A DNA stretch of 64,000 nucleotides from Brugia malayi (lineage: Eukaryota; Nematoda; Chromadorea; Rhabditida; Onchocercidae), in assembly GCF_000002995.4 (NCBI RefSeq), contig NW_025062476.1:10166501-10230500 (forward strand), in the 5' to 3' direction. Shown here piece after piece: positions 39,348 to 52,473 of the stretch. Each line of letters opens with the position of its first letter. The first letter of the stretch is position 1. The notes under the pieces were generated by a model. That model made no database searches. It was not told the origin of the DNA and saw only the letters and a program-made list of their open reading frames with translations. Both the position numbers and the translations under genes were made by a program.

Positions 39348-40294
39348 TTAGACAGTTGCAAACGGATGACAAAAAAAAGATCTCTTCTTTAATTTTAATT
39401 CGAAAATCCGCACTTTGAATGCAAATAATGGCTCGGATAAGTAAAAGCGACTATCGGAAACACTCGAACTAAAGCCTGGCCGGAAATTACCGCGGCCGGA
39501 AACGAGTGAACCTCCGGATGGTCCCAGATTCACCCATTTTGGTGATCGAAAGAAATAATCATTAGTTGCATCCACTGCCTACAAAAAAAAGAAAAAAAAA
39601 AAGAGAAACCATCGATTAGAATTGGACTAAATTCAGCGATTCATTAACTATTTGATTCTTCGAGTTAAATAGTTTGTATTTTTGTTATTGATTCATATTC
39701 ATCGCCATTACTCTACGACAACATTTTTTATTTCTTAATTATAAATCATCCATTTTAAATATTTGATTAAAAATTTTCGCTTTCAAAATGAATATAATAC
39801 GTGGGATTAAAGTGATTATTGTAATTAAAAAGTTTAGGTGATTATATCTGTTTTAACAGTATACGTTTGTAAGTAATAATTTTATCATTCCCGATGGAGC
39901 TAATTATTATTCCTTCTCAAAAGGCTAACTAAATTAATTAATTAGGATATGTGGGAATGTGATATTAAGCAGACTAATGATATCTCCTGAGAAAGATATA
40001 TGATTAACCAGTCACTTTCAAATCTTTTGTGATTAGATGATTGATTAATAAATCGTAATCTAAACTTAACTAATTATAGAGTGCTTAAAATCTACTAGAT
40101 CTCCCATTAATTTTCTCTATTGTGACACAATGTTGACAGTTTTATGCTTTTGAAATGTTTAGTTAAATTTTCCAAATGGAATTTGAAAACCTATGGAATT
40201 TGAAAAATATACCAACCTGACAATGCAAATTTAAAATAGCAATAGCAAACAGCAAAGGCAGATGTAGTAACAGTAGGAAAGTACCATAAATCAT
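39348..40294 (-). CDS. Small secreted protein / putative peptide precursor (102 aa)
   Basis: Two exons in transcript order, 40217-40294 and 39348-39578, joined in phase 0, give 102 aa. The whole first exon is a signal peptide (MIYGTFLLLLHLPLLFAIAI...HCQ). Exon 2 follows a long pyrimidine tract ending in TAG, and is GC-richer than its flanks. The mature part has a FFRSPKWVNLGPSGG segment, a Gly/Ser/Phe-rich middle, and a basic end (KLKKR) before a short tail. One KLKKR site could be cleaved by a proprotein convertase, which would fit a neuropeptide or hormone precursor, but I do not recognise a known peptide family. It could also be a small secreted cuticle or excretory protein. Confidence 0.5.
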
Positions 40295-41776
40295 TATTGC
40301 AGTTGCTTTGTATCTGTCGAGGTTAGTGTTAAATTGGAAGTTAGTGATGAATGCTTTTCAGGGTTGTGCTAAAGAATATCATAGGATATTTTACGAATTT
40401 ATGTGGAAAGTTATATCTCTCAACAACAGATTGGGAAACCGTTGCAGTAAAACTTTAATTATAAAAGTACCCATGAATAAAAATAGCATTGCTAAATTCA
40501 CGCTTGGAAACAATTAGCCAGAAGAGATGGATGACCAGGCTGATTGGCCAAAGGTCTTCCTCTCCCTATCTCTCATTCCCTTTTTAAATTATAACTTATG
40601 CGCACCTCTATGGTTCGTTTCACAGTGGTGTGTAAATGACGTAACTGTAGAAATAGCATCATGGGAAAGGACACATTCTGCAAAATGTTATGAGTAATAA
40701 ATTTGAAATGCATGAGAGCAAAAATTGGTAATCATATCTTCCTAAACAATGGTACAAGAAGTTTGAAATATGAGATTTAAATTTCACTTTTCTTTTCATA
40801 CACCGCTTTTTTCTTTCGTAATAAGTCTTATATTTTTTCATCATTTAAATTTCGTTAATAAATAAACCTTCTTCATTCAAAGAACATAATTCATAAAATA
40901 ACTGATAAATTTATCGCAAATGAATTATTAAATCATTGAGGAAATATTTCATACTGATAACACTGAAATTACCATAGACCAGATGCATTACGTATTACAA
41001 TTATTCACACATTATACCCTATGCAACGTATATATCGAAAGAGCAATAGATTATTACGTTTAAGATAAAGATATTATTGTCACTTTATTAAATTATAAGA
41101 AATTATTCATTTTAATCTTCCGAGAATTGAAAAAAGAAAAAGGAAAGCAAAAAGATGACATGCTTGATATCTACGTAAGCATGCATTTATCATCTTGTAT
41201 TGCATTTCATTAATTAAACATTTCAGCATGAAGAGCACTCGACTTAAGCTTTATTAAATTGAACTCAATTTGCATTTTGCTCATGGGACCGAATATAAAT
41301 CAAATCACATGCTTGCATATTTTCAAGCAAAAAATAGCACAGCATTAGCAATTTGTAAATTTCTTCTCCGTTGACAAATGTCATTAAAACGTTTCATCAC
41401 GTCAGCTATTTCATTCGTTTAACATTCCAGGAAAAAGTCAAAAATTTATCTAAAATATGAGTTTAAATCTCATAAACATAGCATCATCAAAAATATCATT
41501 TAACATAGAAACATGCATTCTCAAAATTTCAACTAATATCTAATACAGAAACGAAATAGCTGACTAATACATAAATTAAAAATTCAATGAATAAATCTAA
41601 TCATATCTTGAAATTGAGTGTAAAATCAGTCACATCGATTTAAAAAAAAGCCATTAAAAAAAATTGCCAGCTGAAAAGTAGGAACAATTCGATAAAAATA
41701 TTATTCTAATTAACAAATATCTCTTTCGTTAATTACCCATCAATATTTATGTAATTTGTTTTAGTCAAAGATTAGA
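40295..41776. other. AT-rich intergenic region
   Basis: No supported gene. A plus-strand open frame at 40308-40517 and a minus one at 40659-40844 lack family or splice evidence. The right end holds the acceptor-like TTTGTTTTAG (41755-41764) used by the next gene. Confidence 0.5.
41755..41764 (+). other. Candidate trans-splice acceptor
   Basis: TTTGTTTTAG followed 12 bases later by the ATG of a short secreted-peptide gene. The tight spacing is what a nematode spliced-leader gene would show. Confidence 0.45.
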
Positions 41777-41980
41777 ATGAAAACTAAGATTTCATTCAAA
41801 AATAAGGCATTATTTTTAATTGTTATCAATATAATGCACATAATTGAATGTTATCCAAATACACAATATCACCAAATGTCACATCCCTATTACACTACCG
41901 TAAACTTATCTGCGCTGAAACAATATATTGCGTTGTTGAATTGCATGCGACAATCATGCGACAAATACCGTAGGCCATGA
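41777..41980 (+). CDS. 67-aa secreted peptide precursor with one cysteine pair
   Basis: A single-exon frame starts at the first ATG after an acceptor-like TTTGTTTTAG and ends in TGA at 41978-41980; AATAAA occurs about 165 bases downstream. Residues 1-25 look like a signal peptide (basic start, ALFLIVINIMHII core, Cys at the end). The mature part of about 42 residues begins YPNTQYHQ and ends with LSALKQYIALLNCMRQSCDKY then RRP, with two cysteines spaced C-x4-C. The SALKQYIALLN helix recalls the amphipathic helix of NPY/PP-type peptides, and C-x4-C followed by YRR recalls nematocin-type rings, but neither match is complete: there is no terminal amidation signal and no neurophysin. I infer a small secreted signalling peptide or effector; the family is unknown. 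Confidence 0.5.
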   Translation: MKTKISFKNKALFLIVINIMHIIECYPNTQYHQMSHPYYTTVNLSALKQYIALLNCMRQSCDKYRRP

Positions 41981-42554
41981 TGGTATGAGAGGAGTTTGGT
42001 GATTGGTATTCGTTCATTGTTTAGTAATTCGATGGTATTTCTGTTGAAACTTCAGATAAGACTTAAAAGTAGTTAGATTTAAGAATATTGATTGAACTCT
42101 TGAATGACAAGTTTGCTGAAAAGAAAGAATATTTAAGAGGTTGATGTAATAAATAGCTTTCCTAATTACACTGTTGTCGTCACGTGTACATTATGGATAC
42201 AGCGAAATGTTATTTTAAAAACAGTTTTAGTAATACAAAATTCGGGATTAAGATGACCTGAGAATCCTAACTGATAAAATAAAATGAATTCTATGGCTGA
42301 TCTCCTTTTTTTTTTTTTTTTTTCCACACAAATGGATTAAAATTTTGTTAATAATTTTCTTTTTAGATGAAATTAAGAGACTCTGCATAGTTCAATATTT
42401 CAGTTATTATTAAGTCGACAAATCAAAATGTTATTTAATCAGAGATATTCAAGTTTTGCACAATAACTTTCGTTTTATAGGTGCGGAATTGAGAAGTTTT
42501 AAGTGGACAAAACTAATTTGTGATTTAAGTAGATTCCTTTTTTTTTCCAAGCAA
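41981..42554. other. Spacer before SART3
   Basis: AT-rich, includes the probable 3' UTR of the short secreted-peptide gene, a T run near 42308-42323, and the SART3 leader. Two acceptor-like sites lie upstream of the SART3 ATG: TTTTATAG ending at 42480, and TTTTTTTTTCCAAG ending at 42551, three bases before the ATG. Confidence 0.5.
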
Positions 42555-45500
42555 ATGAGTGATGTGGAAAGTGACAACAGCGAGGAGATGGCAGAGCAAA
42601 ATGATGAGGTATACGATGATGAGACATATGAAGAGGTTATTTCAGAAATAAAAAAAATGGTAAGTTTCCTTTTCACTTTCTAATGCTGAGATTCGAACTT
42701 TCCGATCTGGAAGTTCATGATATTTTTCCATAATCTGATATGATTTGAAAGTAGTAAAGCAAAGCACACCATGTGACATCACATACATACATTGCAGGTC
42801 GAAATTTCGCCCAAGGATTATGACAATCGTATGAAATTAATTGAGGCTTTGCGTCGAAGTGGTGAGCTTGAAGGAGTTCGAGAACAGCGGGATTACATAT
42901 CGTCATTGTATACTATGCCTCCTAGTTTTTGGTTGGAGTGGATCGAGTTAGTTGTATTTTGAAAAAATAAGAATCAGTTGCATTATGCCATAAGTTATTT
43001 CGAATACTTTGGAATGTTTAGTCATGAAACATGTTCAGTAGTAGAAATAGTTGTGAAATTTATTTACATCAATGAGTCTAAGTTTGTCAGTTATGTTTCT
43101 GCTATTTCTTGACATGATTTCGAAGTAGTGATAAGTCACAAGCTTCCACCTCTATGAAAAAAATATGAATTTTCACTTCTAACAAATTTCATTTATTATC
43201 AAATTTTTTTTGCGCTAGAGATGAAAAATCGGCAGAAAGTAGCAAGGATTTGATTAAACGGCTTTTCGAATGTGCAGTTCGAGATTTTCACAGTCCCGAA
43301 GTTTATCTTGAATACGTTCAGTGGGCCTGCGGCATATCTCTCGATTTTGCAAGAGAGGTAACGAAAGTATCTCTTGTTGAATTTCCAGACTTAGAATACA
43401 AAAAAATAAGATAGCAGATTTCGAATGTTTTAGCAAGTCCTTTGTCTGTCTAATTGTCAGATCATTCAGCATAGCATAATCATGAATAATAACTTAATCA
43501 TAACTACACATGACTTTATAGAAGACAGACTGTCCGCCAAACTATTCGTCCACTTCAGAGACTGATGAGATTCACGTCACATGTTCAAATGGTTAAATGA
43601 CTTAGTTTTATGTTATGTTGCTAAAAGCAAAAATCAGTTCTAGTTATGCTTTTTTAATAATATTTGACAGTGAATTGGAGAATTTTACGGCGATGATGGC
43701 TTACTAACTTTTTAGAAAATGGAAGAAGCGGTGATAAAAATAGGCCTACGGGCTGATTGTGCTTCTTTGATTTGGAATATTTACTTGGATTTTGAAAAAA
43801 TGATTCTGAATTCGATGAGTGATGAAAAAGATAAGCAGAGGAAACATGTGGAATCGCTTTATGGACGATTGCTTAGTGTGCCGCATCAGGGTTTACAGGA
43901 GTCATGGAATGAATATAAGGAATTTGCGGGTAATTTGTTATCCAATTTCATCTCATCTTTTTCTTTTTTTAGGTTAACCAGTTCGTCAGGTATTATTTAG
44001 AGATAATTTTTGTACATATTCCAATAGTTTCTCCTATTTTTTCTCCAAGGGGTATAAGTTTGACAAAGACATGTAACTTGAGTTCCGTGTCTTATTTTTT
44101 AATTTGCTGCGTTACGAAATATATTTCAGTGTTGTACGAAGTTTTTTTTTGTCTCCAGAATGACGATCAGAATAGCGTCAAAGGAGATTATGCTAGAAAA
44201 GTGAAAGTAGTCAAAAGTATTGCTATTACTAAAAACATTTGTTACAATTTCAGAGGGTAAGGAGTTAGAGGAGTTTCATAAAGCATTTGAAAACTCAGCA
44301 AAACGTATGGCGGATATCAGTGAATTTGAACAACGTCTCGAAAATGCCACAGAAGAAAATAAGAAGTTATCTATTCTAATGGAATACATTAATTTCGAAA
44401 TGCAAAGTAACTTTTCAAATTCCTTTCTTCATTACTTTTTCTTTATTTTTTCATCATATTTAAATCAAATATCGAGGAAGTTATCTGAGGTTTGTATTTA
44501 TGATTCAAACATTTTAGCAAACGATCCGGCAAGAATCCAAATGATTTTTGAAAGGGCACTTTGTGCAATTGCGGCTTCTCCAAATTCTGATCTCTGGTTG
44601 CATTACGGTAATTGGCTGGATTCGTCATTGAAATTGCCACAGGTTAGAAACAGTTTCTTTAATTGTAGTTGTTCAACTGTTACCTTCTTTATCTGGTAAG
44701 AAATTATCCCTGTCAAGAAATTGTAGGACTTTCTTAGTTTTAGTTTGGAGTTGTATAAACGAATGTGTTGTGAACGAGTACTGCGGTACACAGGTTTTAA
44801 TCCACAGCAACAATACTGATAATTTTGTGAAATTTATCTACGAATATGAGATGAAGAGGGAGAAATAAGTTGATGCTAAAGTTAAGTAAAGGATTTAAAT
44901 GAATCGAATTAAATGAATGCAAGAGAGTAACCGAATTGTAATTTACTAATACTAAAAAAATGAGCAAAGAGTTTAAATCCTTAGTGGACATTATCTTGCA
45001 ACAAGCACATGATTTCCACTGAATAAAATGTTATCTATCGGCTAACCTTTAATCTTTACTCTTTATGTAGTAAGAAAGTAAGAATTATGTCATAAGAATC
45101 TCTACAATATGTATATAGATTTGATTAAGACAAAGGAACAATTTTTTAACATATTGAGTAATGCATATATTCTTTGTTAGCAGCCATAAAAACAATACAG
45201 GTAAGCTCAGTTATAACTGAAAGATGAGTGTTGGAGAGTTATTACTTCCATGATATGCAATTTGAAACAGTTTTATATTTGTATAAAGAATATTCAATTA
45301 AAAGAGTCTCTAGTCTTTAGTCTGGATTAATATATTTTTACTCGATATAATATAGTTCACTTTTTTCTGGCATATCCTACAAAATGACAAAATAAGTTCA
45401 CTACCATATCACTTTTATTATTTCCATAAACACAATGTAGTATAGAATGAGAAATACAAAATACAAACGTTTGGATTTAAGGTCTCTACAGACGTATACG

Positions 45501-48500
45501 CACGTTCTGTACGTCATGCACCATGCTCAGCACTTTGGCAGCAGTATTTTTCGGCACTAGAACGGTCGGATGCTTCTCCTGAAGAAATTGATACTAAGTG
45601 GCCAGATGCTCGAGATACAATAATGACACAAGAAGAGGGGTTCTCTCTCTATCGTACATATATATATCTTCTTCGACGACGTGTTACCAAGCAAGGTGTA
45701 CTTTTTAGGCTGCCATGTTTTAGTTTCGTCAATTTACAGATGTCATGCCGAAAATATGCATGCAAAATTTTCATTACTTGTTAAGTAATTTTTCGTATCG
45801 ATAAAACCATTCACTAGGATGCTTATGTCTGTACCCCGCAGTTGTTGAAAAATCTTCTGAACTTTAGATTCTTCAATTTAATTTTGATTTGATAACTGTA
45901 GCAAAATTTCCAAACTCTTTTTCCAAAAAATTCCCAAAAAATATTCTTCGTTGAGTATTTTCATAATCATATACCCCACTGTTGCAGGTAACAATGATTA
46001 TTCTGCTGTGTTAGAGAAATTCGACGAAGGTGCAGATTTTTTGGCTAAAAAATTTGGAGCTAATTGGGATAGCCCAAAAGCTCAGTATCGTAAGAACCAT
46101 GCCCTCTTTTTATACACATCTGCAAAACAGCCTAAGAAAGGTAATGTTTTAAATAATATTCCATTTTCCATGTTTGTACTGTACTGTTTCAAGTTTCCTT
46201 GAAAGGCGTTGTTACTAAATGATTTAACAGTGAGCTGTATTAATTGAAATTTTAGATTCATTGCTCTGACTGTAATTCTTGTCGTTTTTAGCTCTGAAAA
46301 TTTGGAATGATATTCTGGCATCGGGGAGTGGTCACTTAGCAACAGCTTGGATAGAAGCTGCTAATTTAGAACGTTTTTTCGGTGATGTGAATAACGCGCG
46401 TAAACTGCTTTACAAAGCTATCAATTCAGCAAGCGATCATCCATACACGGTGAATACACTCCGCTATATTTATTGTCGTTTTGTCTGGCTCAGAATAAGG
46501 TTGAAATAAAAGGGTAATCCGAAACCTTCCACATTTTATATTTGTGTGAAGAATTGCAACTCACTTTCTGCAAAAAGTGAAATATTTCAGGTATTTGATG
46601 CTCTTATCCAGTTTGAGAGAGAGGTAGGAAGTATTGATGATCTGGACAAAGCGCTGCAAAAGGTAAATGCTCAAGTAAGTCGGATTTCATCGAGGCCGCA
46701 AAAAAACAAAATGGAGAAAAGTAGTAAAAAAAGGAAGAAAGAAAATGATGAAGATGTTGAAGTTAAACGAAAGAGAGAAGACGTAGAGAAGAAAGGACAG
46801 AAATTCATAACCAATGAGGATGATTTTATAAACGGCACACTGAAAATTACGGCAAAAATTCAGCAGAAGAAAGAGGTATTTCTCAGAAGTTTTGGGAGGT
46901 GTTCTTAATTATAATTTCGTAGAAACTGTTTTATTTCATTTTTCTTAATGCTATCAAATAATACTATCATATTCTGAGAATTGCACTGTGAGTTAGAGAC
47001 GAAAGCAGGAGCAAAAATCCAAAGAGTGAAGTTCATTTCTAGCTCAAATATAGAGAGTTAATAACTGTACATACTTAGCTTGATTGTTTTATTAGTTAGC
47101 TGGAATTAAATGCAAATGTAGGGATTTAGGGAATTAATTGTAAAGAATTTACAGCAGTTAAAATGTTTTATTGCAGACGAATTTTAATATGCCAAATTGT
47201 TTTGGCATCAGAGGTTAAGATTTACTGAAGTGTTGACAATTTTTGAGGGTGTTAATAGTTTAAGTCTGGAAATCATTTTCATATTTTAATATTTAACTTA
47301 TTTAGTTATTGGCAGCAGTTCTCAATTATTTGTTATTACACAGCTTTTAGATGAGCGAAGTCGATAAAAAGCAAGTGGATGGCGATGGCTTTGTAGTTCC
47401 ACAACTTCCTTCCCAGTCATCGAAACTGAGAACAGCATCAAGTCAAGATCTTGGTTTGCAAGGGACAAGTGAAGAAGCTTCTGAAAAACGTCACACCGTA
47501 TTCGTCTCCAATCTTGATTTTAAGTTGCCAACAGAAAGGCTGAAAGAAATATTCCTGAATGCGAAAGAAATTCGACTGGTCTATCGGGGGATGAGCAAAT
47601 TGCACAAAGTAGGCCATATGCAGTTTACAAACTTTGTTTTCACTTCGGAGTTGGTTATAATTTGCTAATCTAACTCATTAGAAAATATTGATAGGCTTCT
47701 GTTCATACTTATTCTCAGCTCAGTAAGGACGCTAGATTATTTTGAGAATTTATTCATGGGACTAGTTTTGGTTTGATAATTTTTACTTTGTATAATATGT
47801 ATTATGATTTAAAAATTAGCTCTGTTTAAAAGGTAAATAAGGCAGATTTATTGGTGCATTTTAGCTTCAAAAATGAAATTGCTAGCATTGCAGGGATTTG
47901 GGTACATAGATTTTTCAACTGAACGGGAAGCTCGGGATGCTTTGAAAATGGATCGAACTCAAATTGATGGCAGACCATTGTATGTTTCAGAGTATAAACC
48001 GCATGATAAGGGGAAAAATACTGAATTTCGTTACAGTACCGGTTTGGAAAAAAACAAAGTTTTTGTTAATAATATCCATTATGATGCTACCGAGGAACAA
48101 CTTAAGGTTTGTACTCGTCTGCATTACGAGCTATCTTTTTTATTTTATTTTTTTAATTCTCTTATTTGAGTAGGTTTATTTGTAACTAGTATAAACGTTT
48201 GCTGAGGGAAATACATTTATATGAAATTATATGGAATATCTGATATGTTCTCAAATTTTGAAATAAACATTATGACACTGATCATATATATGTGAAAATA
48301 AAAGTAGGACAAAATCTGTTATATTTTCTTTTAAGGAAATATTTACAATATTTGGTACAATCCGTGATATTCGTATTGTGACACATAAATCTGGTAAATC
48401 AAAAGGTTGCGCATACGTAGAATTTGAAAACGATAATGATGCTGCAATGGCAGTGAAAGCTGGCGATGCTGGCGACCTTATTCTTTTAGGTTTGTTTTGC

Positions 48501-50632
48501 GGGTGTTTTTATATCTATCTGTCTGTGTTTATGTATCTCCTATCTATGTCTATCTCTCTATCGATTGATCGATCAATCTGTTTATATATATAGTATCCGG
48601 TCGTATTCCCTTTACTGCACTGAAATTACAGCGGAGGTAAACTAATCTGACGAAAAGTATTCTTTATATATTTGAATATTTATTATTACGAAATGAACAG
48701 ACCTTTCATAAATGCGATGTTAAATTTAGTTATATAGTTTATTTCATTTTCAAATGTTCCCATGGTTGGAATTATTCAATAATTTTATCTCAAATATTAT
48801 ACTTTGTAGATCTGAATATATTCATTCTTCTAGTTATCTTAAGCAAGTTTTATGAAATATGACCTTCAAAATAACTAACTAAAAGAACAGAAGGTTTTTA
48901 AACTTAATATCTTGTAACAAATAAAACATTATAAGCGCATATGACTGAAGGCGAAAAAATACATACAGCAGTTCAAATTATGTTATTATTTTGTTTCGTG
49001 GAACCGTATGACACACTGTAAATACATAACTTCATAAACATAACATTTGCGTTTTTTTCATAATCTTTATCAAACCCTTTGTTTGAGTATTTTAAGTTGC
49101 CAAAATTTTTCACCAGCTTATTGCATACTATTGAAAAAATTTGTTTCAACTTGAGGACCAAGATTTTACTAAATGAAACACTGTTCTCCTAATTTTAGTA
49201 GTTTTTAATTTGTGCGTAATTTTGAATTCGGGAGATATTACTTTTCTATAGCAATGTCTCATTAAAACATCCAAACCTGCTCTAAACAATTTTTTAAAAA
49301 AGTTTTAAACTTGTACTATTTCATGTTGTGATGTATTTTACAGGAATGCCTGGACGGACACCTGTAAAATACACCATAGCATAATACAGTATAAAATAAT
49401 GCTTTCAGTATCAATTTCGTTAATTGGCACTTGAAAAGGTTGGAAACTAAGGTTAAACGACCCCTTGAAATGTGTTTTTTAAAAAGGAATTTTCATCTTC
49501 AGCCTTTTTTTAACCATGAACAAACTACTAAGTAACAGGTTCTTAGTTCTTAATAATTCTTTTTCTTTCTATCAAAAAACAGCAATTTTATTAGGTCATT
49601 ATCTATGAAGTCTGTGTACTTTGCAGAGCGAAAATTATCAGTTGCAATCAGCAATCCACCGAAGCGTAAGGAACAATTGCAGCGATTTAATACAACCAGT
49701 TTTGTAAGTTACACTTTTGTTTTTTAAAAATCTATAATCATTTTGTATGAAATTTTGTACTTGAAGAATTTTTGATTTTTTTGTTTATTATTGCAATTAA
49801 TAATCAAACTTTTAGCAGTTGCTTAAAAATTTTCATTTGTGAAACAAAACTGAATAATAAAAAGCTGAAAAATTCAGTGTTTATGTAATCATCATGACTT
49901 TTAATTTCAATAGTCAGTTTTTATTTTTAATATTAAATAGTACAAATTTAAATTTGTTGTGGTCAATTTTCACGTTCTCCTAATGAAGTAGACTTAATCA
50001 GTCGTGTAAAAATCTAAGAAATCTTACTCCTGGGAGAAAATAAGTCATAAATAGTTTTGCTGTCAAACAAAAGCATATATATACTTTTTCATAAATAATT
50101 GTATGCATCTGGTAAATGTAATGTAATAATTAATTGGGAAATGATAATTTAAATTTGAAAAAATGGTGTACTTCGTTAATTGAAGGTCTTATTTTGATGC
50201 GAATTTTAACTTCTTTGGAAAATATTTTTTAGCTGAAACTGAGTTTTGTGAATCTTACTGCCTTTAGCTGGACCTTAAGTTAACATTATTGTTAAACTAG
50301 ACACTCACAAACTGTTGTGAGTTTCAGCAATAAAAACGTTTTCTTGAATTCTAATTTGGCGCTTTCTTGTGTAGTGTTTGACAAGATTTTACATAGTATG
50401 AGAGGCCACTGTAGTGATCTCATTGATTCTGAATCAACTGATTCTGAAAAATTTTCTTAACATTGATCATTTTTAGTCGCATCAACGAGGTAAAATAGAT
50501 CTGATACCACGAACACTGGCGAGAACCACAAAACTGGCCAAATCAACTGTCGATAATAGAAGCAATGGAAACGACTCAGGAATGTCAACAAAACATATGT
50601 CCAATGAAGAGTTCCGATCCTTTTTGAAATGA
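42555..50632 (+). CDS. SART3: SART3: HAT-repeat and RRM protein, U4/U6 snRNP recycling factor
   Basis: Fifteen exons: 42555-42659, 42798-42946, 43219-43357, 43716-43929, 44254-44406, 44518-44642, 45482-45695, 45988-46140, 46292-46449, 46591-46875, 47351-47608, 47894-48106, 48336-48489, 49627-49703 and 50477-50632. They give 850 aa (human 963). After a short acidic start, residues about 36-490 are HAT (half-TPR) repeats with W/Y pairs such as FWLEWIE and VYLEYVQWA. A Lys/Arg-rich nuclear-localisation stretch lies near 500-545. RRM1 has RNP2 VFVSNL and RNP1 GFGYIDF; RRM2 has VFVNNI and KGCAYVEF. The C-terminus HMSNEEFRSFLK matches the family's conserved Lsm-binding tail. SART3/Prp24 re-anneals U4 and U6 snRNAs after splicing, and SART3 also carries USP4/USP15 to spliceosomal targets. 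It lies tail-to-tail with the PLEKHG5-like gene. Confidence 0.95.
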
Positions 50633-50731
50633 CTTAACTTTCTTCACTTCATAACTTGTTAATTTTTCTTAATAATTTTGACGAACTACAGAAGAATATT
50701 TGGATTTTAAACATTAAGTTTTATCTCACAA

Positions 50732-50881
50732 GATTTGAGTTTCACGATGATTCTAAATTTGAGTTCCTTTGAGTTTCACGATGATTCTAAATTTGAGTTC
50801 CTTTGAGTTTCACGATGATTCTAAATGGAGTAGACAAAACAAGATTTGAGTTTCACGATGATTCTAAATGGAGTAGACAAA
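50732..50881. repeat. Short tandem repeat, core of about 24 bp, four copies
   Basis: The core 'gagtttcacgatgattcta' occurs four times, beginning near 50737, 50771, 50805 and 50846. The first copies are spaced by 34 bases with 'aatttgagttcctt' linkers, the last two carry a 'tggagtagacaaaa' linker. It lies about 100 bases after the SART3 stop, so probably in its 3' UTR. Confidence 0.92.
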
Positions 50882-51664
50882 AATAGCGACTCTTATGATA
50901 TAAAGTGGTTTCTTTTCGAAAGTGGAAAATTCTGAAAGGAATCTTGAGTTGATCTCAAGTGCAGGAACTTGTTTTCTTCGGTTGATAAGGATCATACTTT
51001 TCCTTTGATCTGAAGGTCGTGATATTTTGGACTTTAGACGTCTCTGAGCACAATAAAAAAACAAAATGGGTTGATTGCTTCAAGCTTTTTTGTTGTAATT
51101 TGGTTTCTTAGAACTGACTCGTTATTTATATTGCTAAATAAATCTAATTCAATAAATCTGATGGTATGTTTAATGTCGCCATAATGTGTGTTGGTACCAA
51201 ACGTGTGTTAGTCTTAATTAAATGCTAGGTCTAAATTTTGTAATTTTCCGGATCTGGGGTGAGAAAACATGTCACACATCTCAAAATATAAGCCTTAAGG
51301 TACCATAAATTAATAACGAAGTAAAAAGTATGAGAACTTAGCCCACGCGGTTTTAAAGTTGGTCCTCGATGTCAATATTTTATGGATGCGGCCAACGACT
51401 AAAGTATGTAGGATGAATGAATTTATGCTGCATTTAATGCTTTACGATGATGAAGTTTGAACTCGACTTTCTTTAGGCTTTATTATTTACATAATAGTAG
51501 CAATAATAGTTAGTTATATTAAATAGAAAAAATACAACAAATTCCATTGGTGAAGCGCTAAGTTTCGTAGTCCTCCCTCGATGTATATTTCAACTGTACC
51601 AGGTTACTAAACTGTAAGCTTGCTAGCATCTTCTATCTCTTCTGCTGAATCTTATTGTTTAATC

Positions 51665-51699
51665 TCACATTGTATCATACAATGTATGATACAATGTGA
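51665..51699. repeat. Perfect inverted repeat (14-bp arms, 7-base loop)
   Basis: The arm 'tcacattgtatcat' at 51665-51678 and its exact reverse complement at 51686-51699 flank the loop 'acaatgt'. As RNA it would form a stable hairpin from either strand, between two convergent genes. Confidence 0.93.
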
Positions 51700-52473
51700 A
51701 GTGTGGTTTTTTTCTAATCTTTTTCTCAATTAAAACCTACGTTTTCTGGTACCTAGATATATCAAGAGTAGGAAAAATAAGAAAAATATAAAATACCGAG
51801 TAGTACTGATAGTATTGGTATGAAACAAAATATCACAGATATAGCTGTAATAGCAAAAAAGAAAAAAAAAAAATAGAAATTGTTAAAAGCTGTAGTTACT
51901 TTTGTACTAAGGAGTAACTGATGTTATCAGTTACCATTCAACAGTAACTACAAAGTGTTACAAATAAAGTAAATAAGAAAAAAATACTACTAAACACAAG
52001 GAAACGTCGATGATCCCCAAATATATAGTTACATGGAACCAGACTTCCAGTTGGCTTATAAAATTAAGTGACGACTTCTATTCTTTGTGAATAGCGATGA
52101 TTTGTATTGTTAATACAACCAAATATGATTTGCAATGCTGAATAGATAATCACTTTAGACATCACTGAAAATCAAATTTATTTTAATTTCGATTTTTAAA
52201 TCCAATAATTTAGCATTCCTATTAGCAACTGAACTAACAGTTACAAATTCATTCGTGATATGATTTTATATGCAATTTAAAAATCTTTTGCTTTTGCGAT
52301 ATTCACAAGATGGTATCTGAAGAATTGTGAATAAATATTCCTTAAGATGAATTAATATAGCTAGTGCTTTTGTAGAAAAAAAAATGTAGAACTGAGTGAG
52401 GAAAGAGAAGAGTTTTAATCAAATTAGAAATTTCGATACATTCACAAAATATTTTCGTGTTAAAATAAATTAA

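Larger units (their letters stand above)
50633..52473. other. Convergent 3' spacer (SART3 / PLEKHG5-like)
   Basis: About 1.8 kb holding both 3' UTRs, a four-copy tandem repeat (50732-50881), a perfect 14-bp inverted repeat (51665-51699) and AT-rich sequence. No gene supported. Confidence 0.5.

Noticed and set aside
44158..44218. Possible extra SART3 exon (after TTTTTTTTTGTCTCCAG)
   Set aside because: Entering in the required phase gives an immediate TGA and no good donor follows; joining 43929 to 44254 is in frame and fits the HAT repeats.
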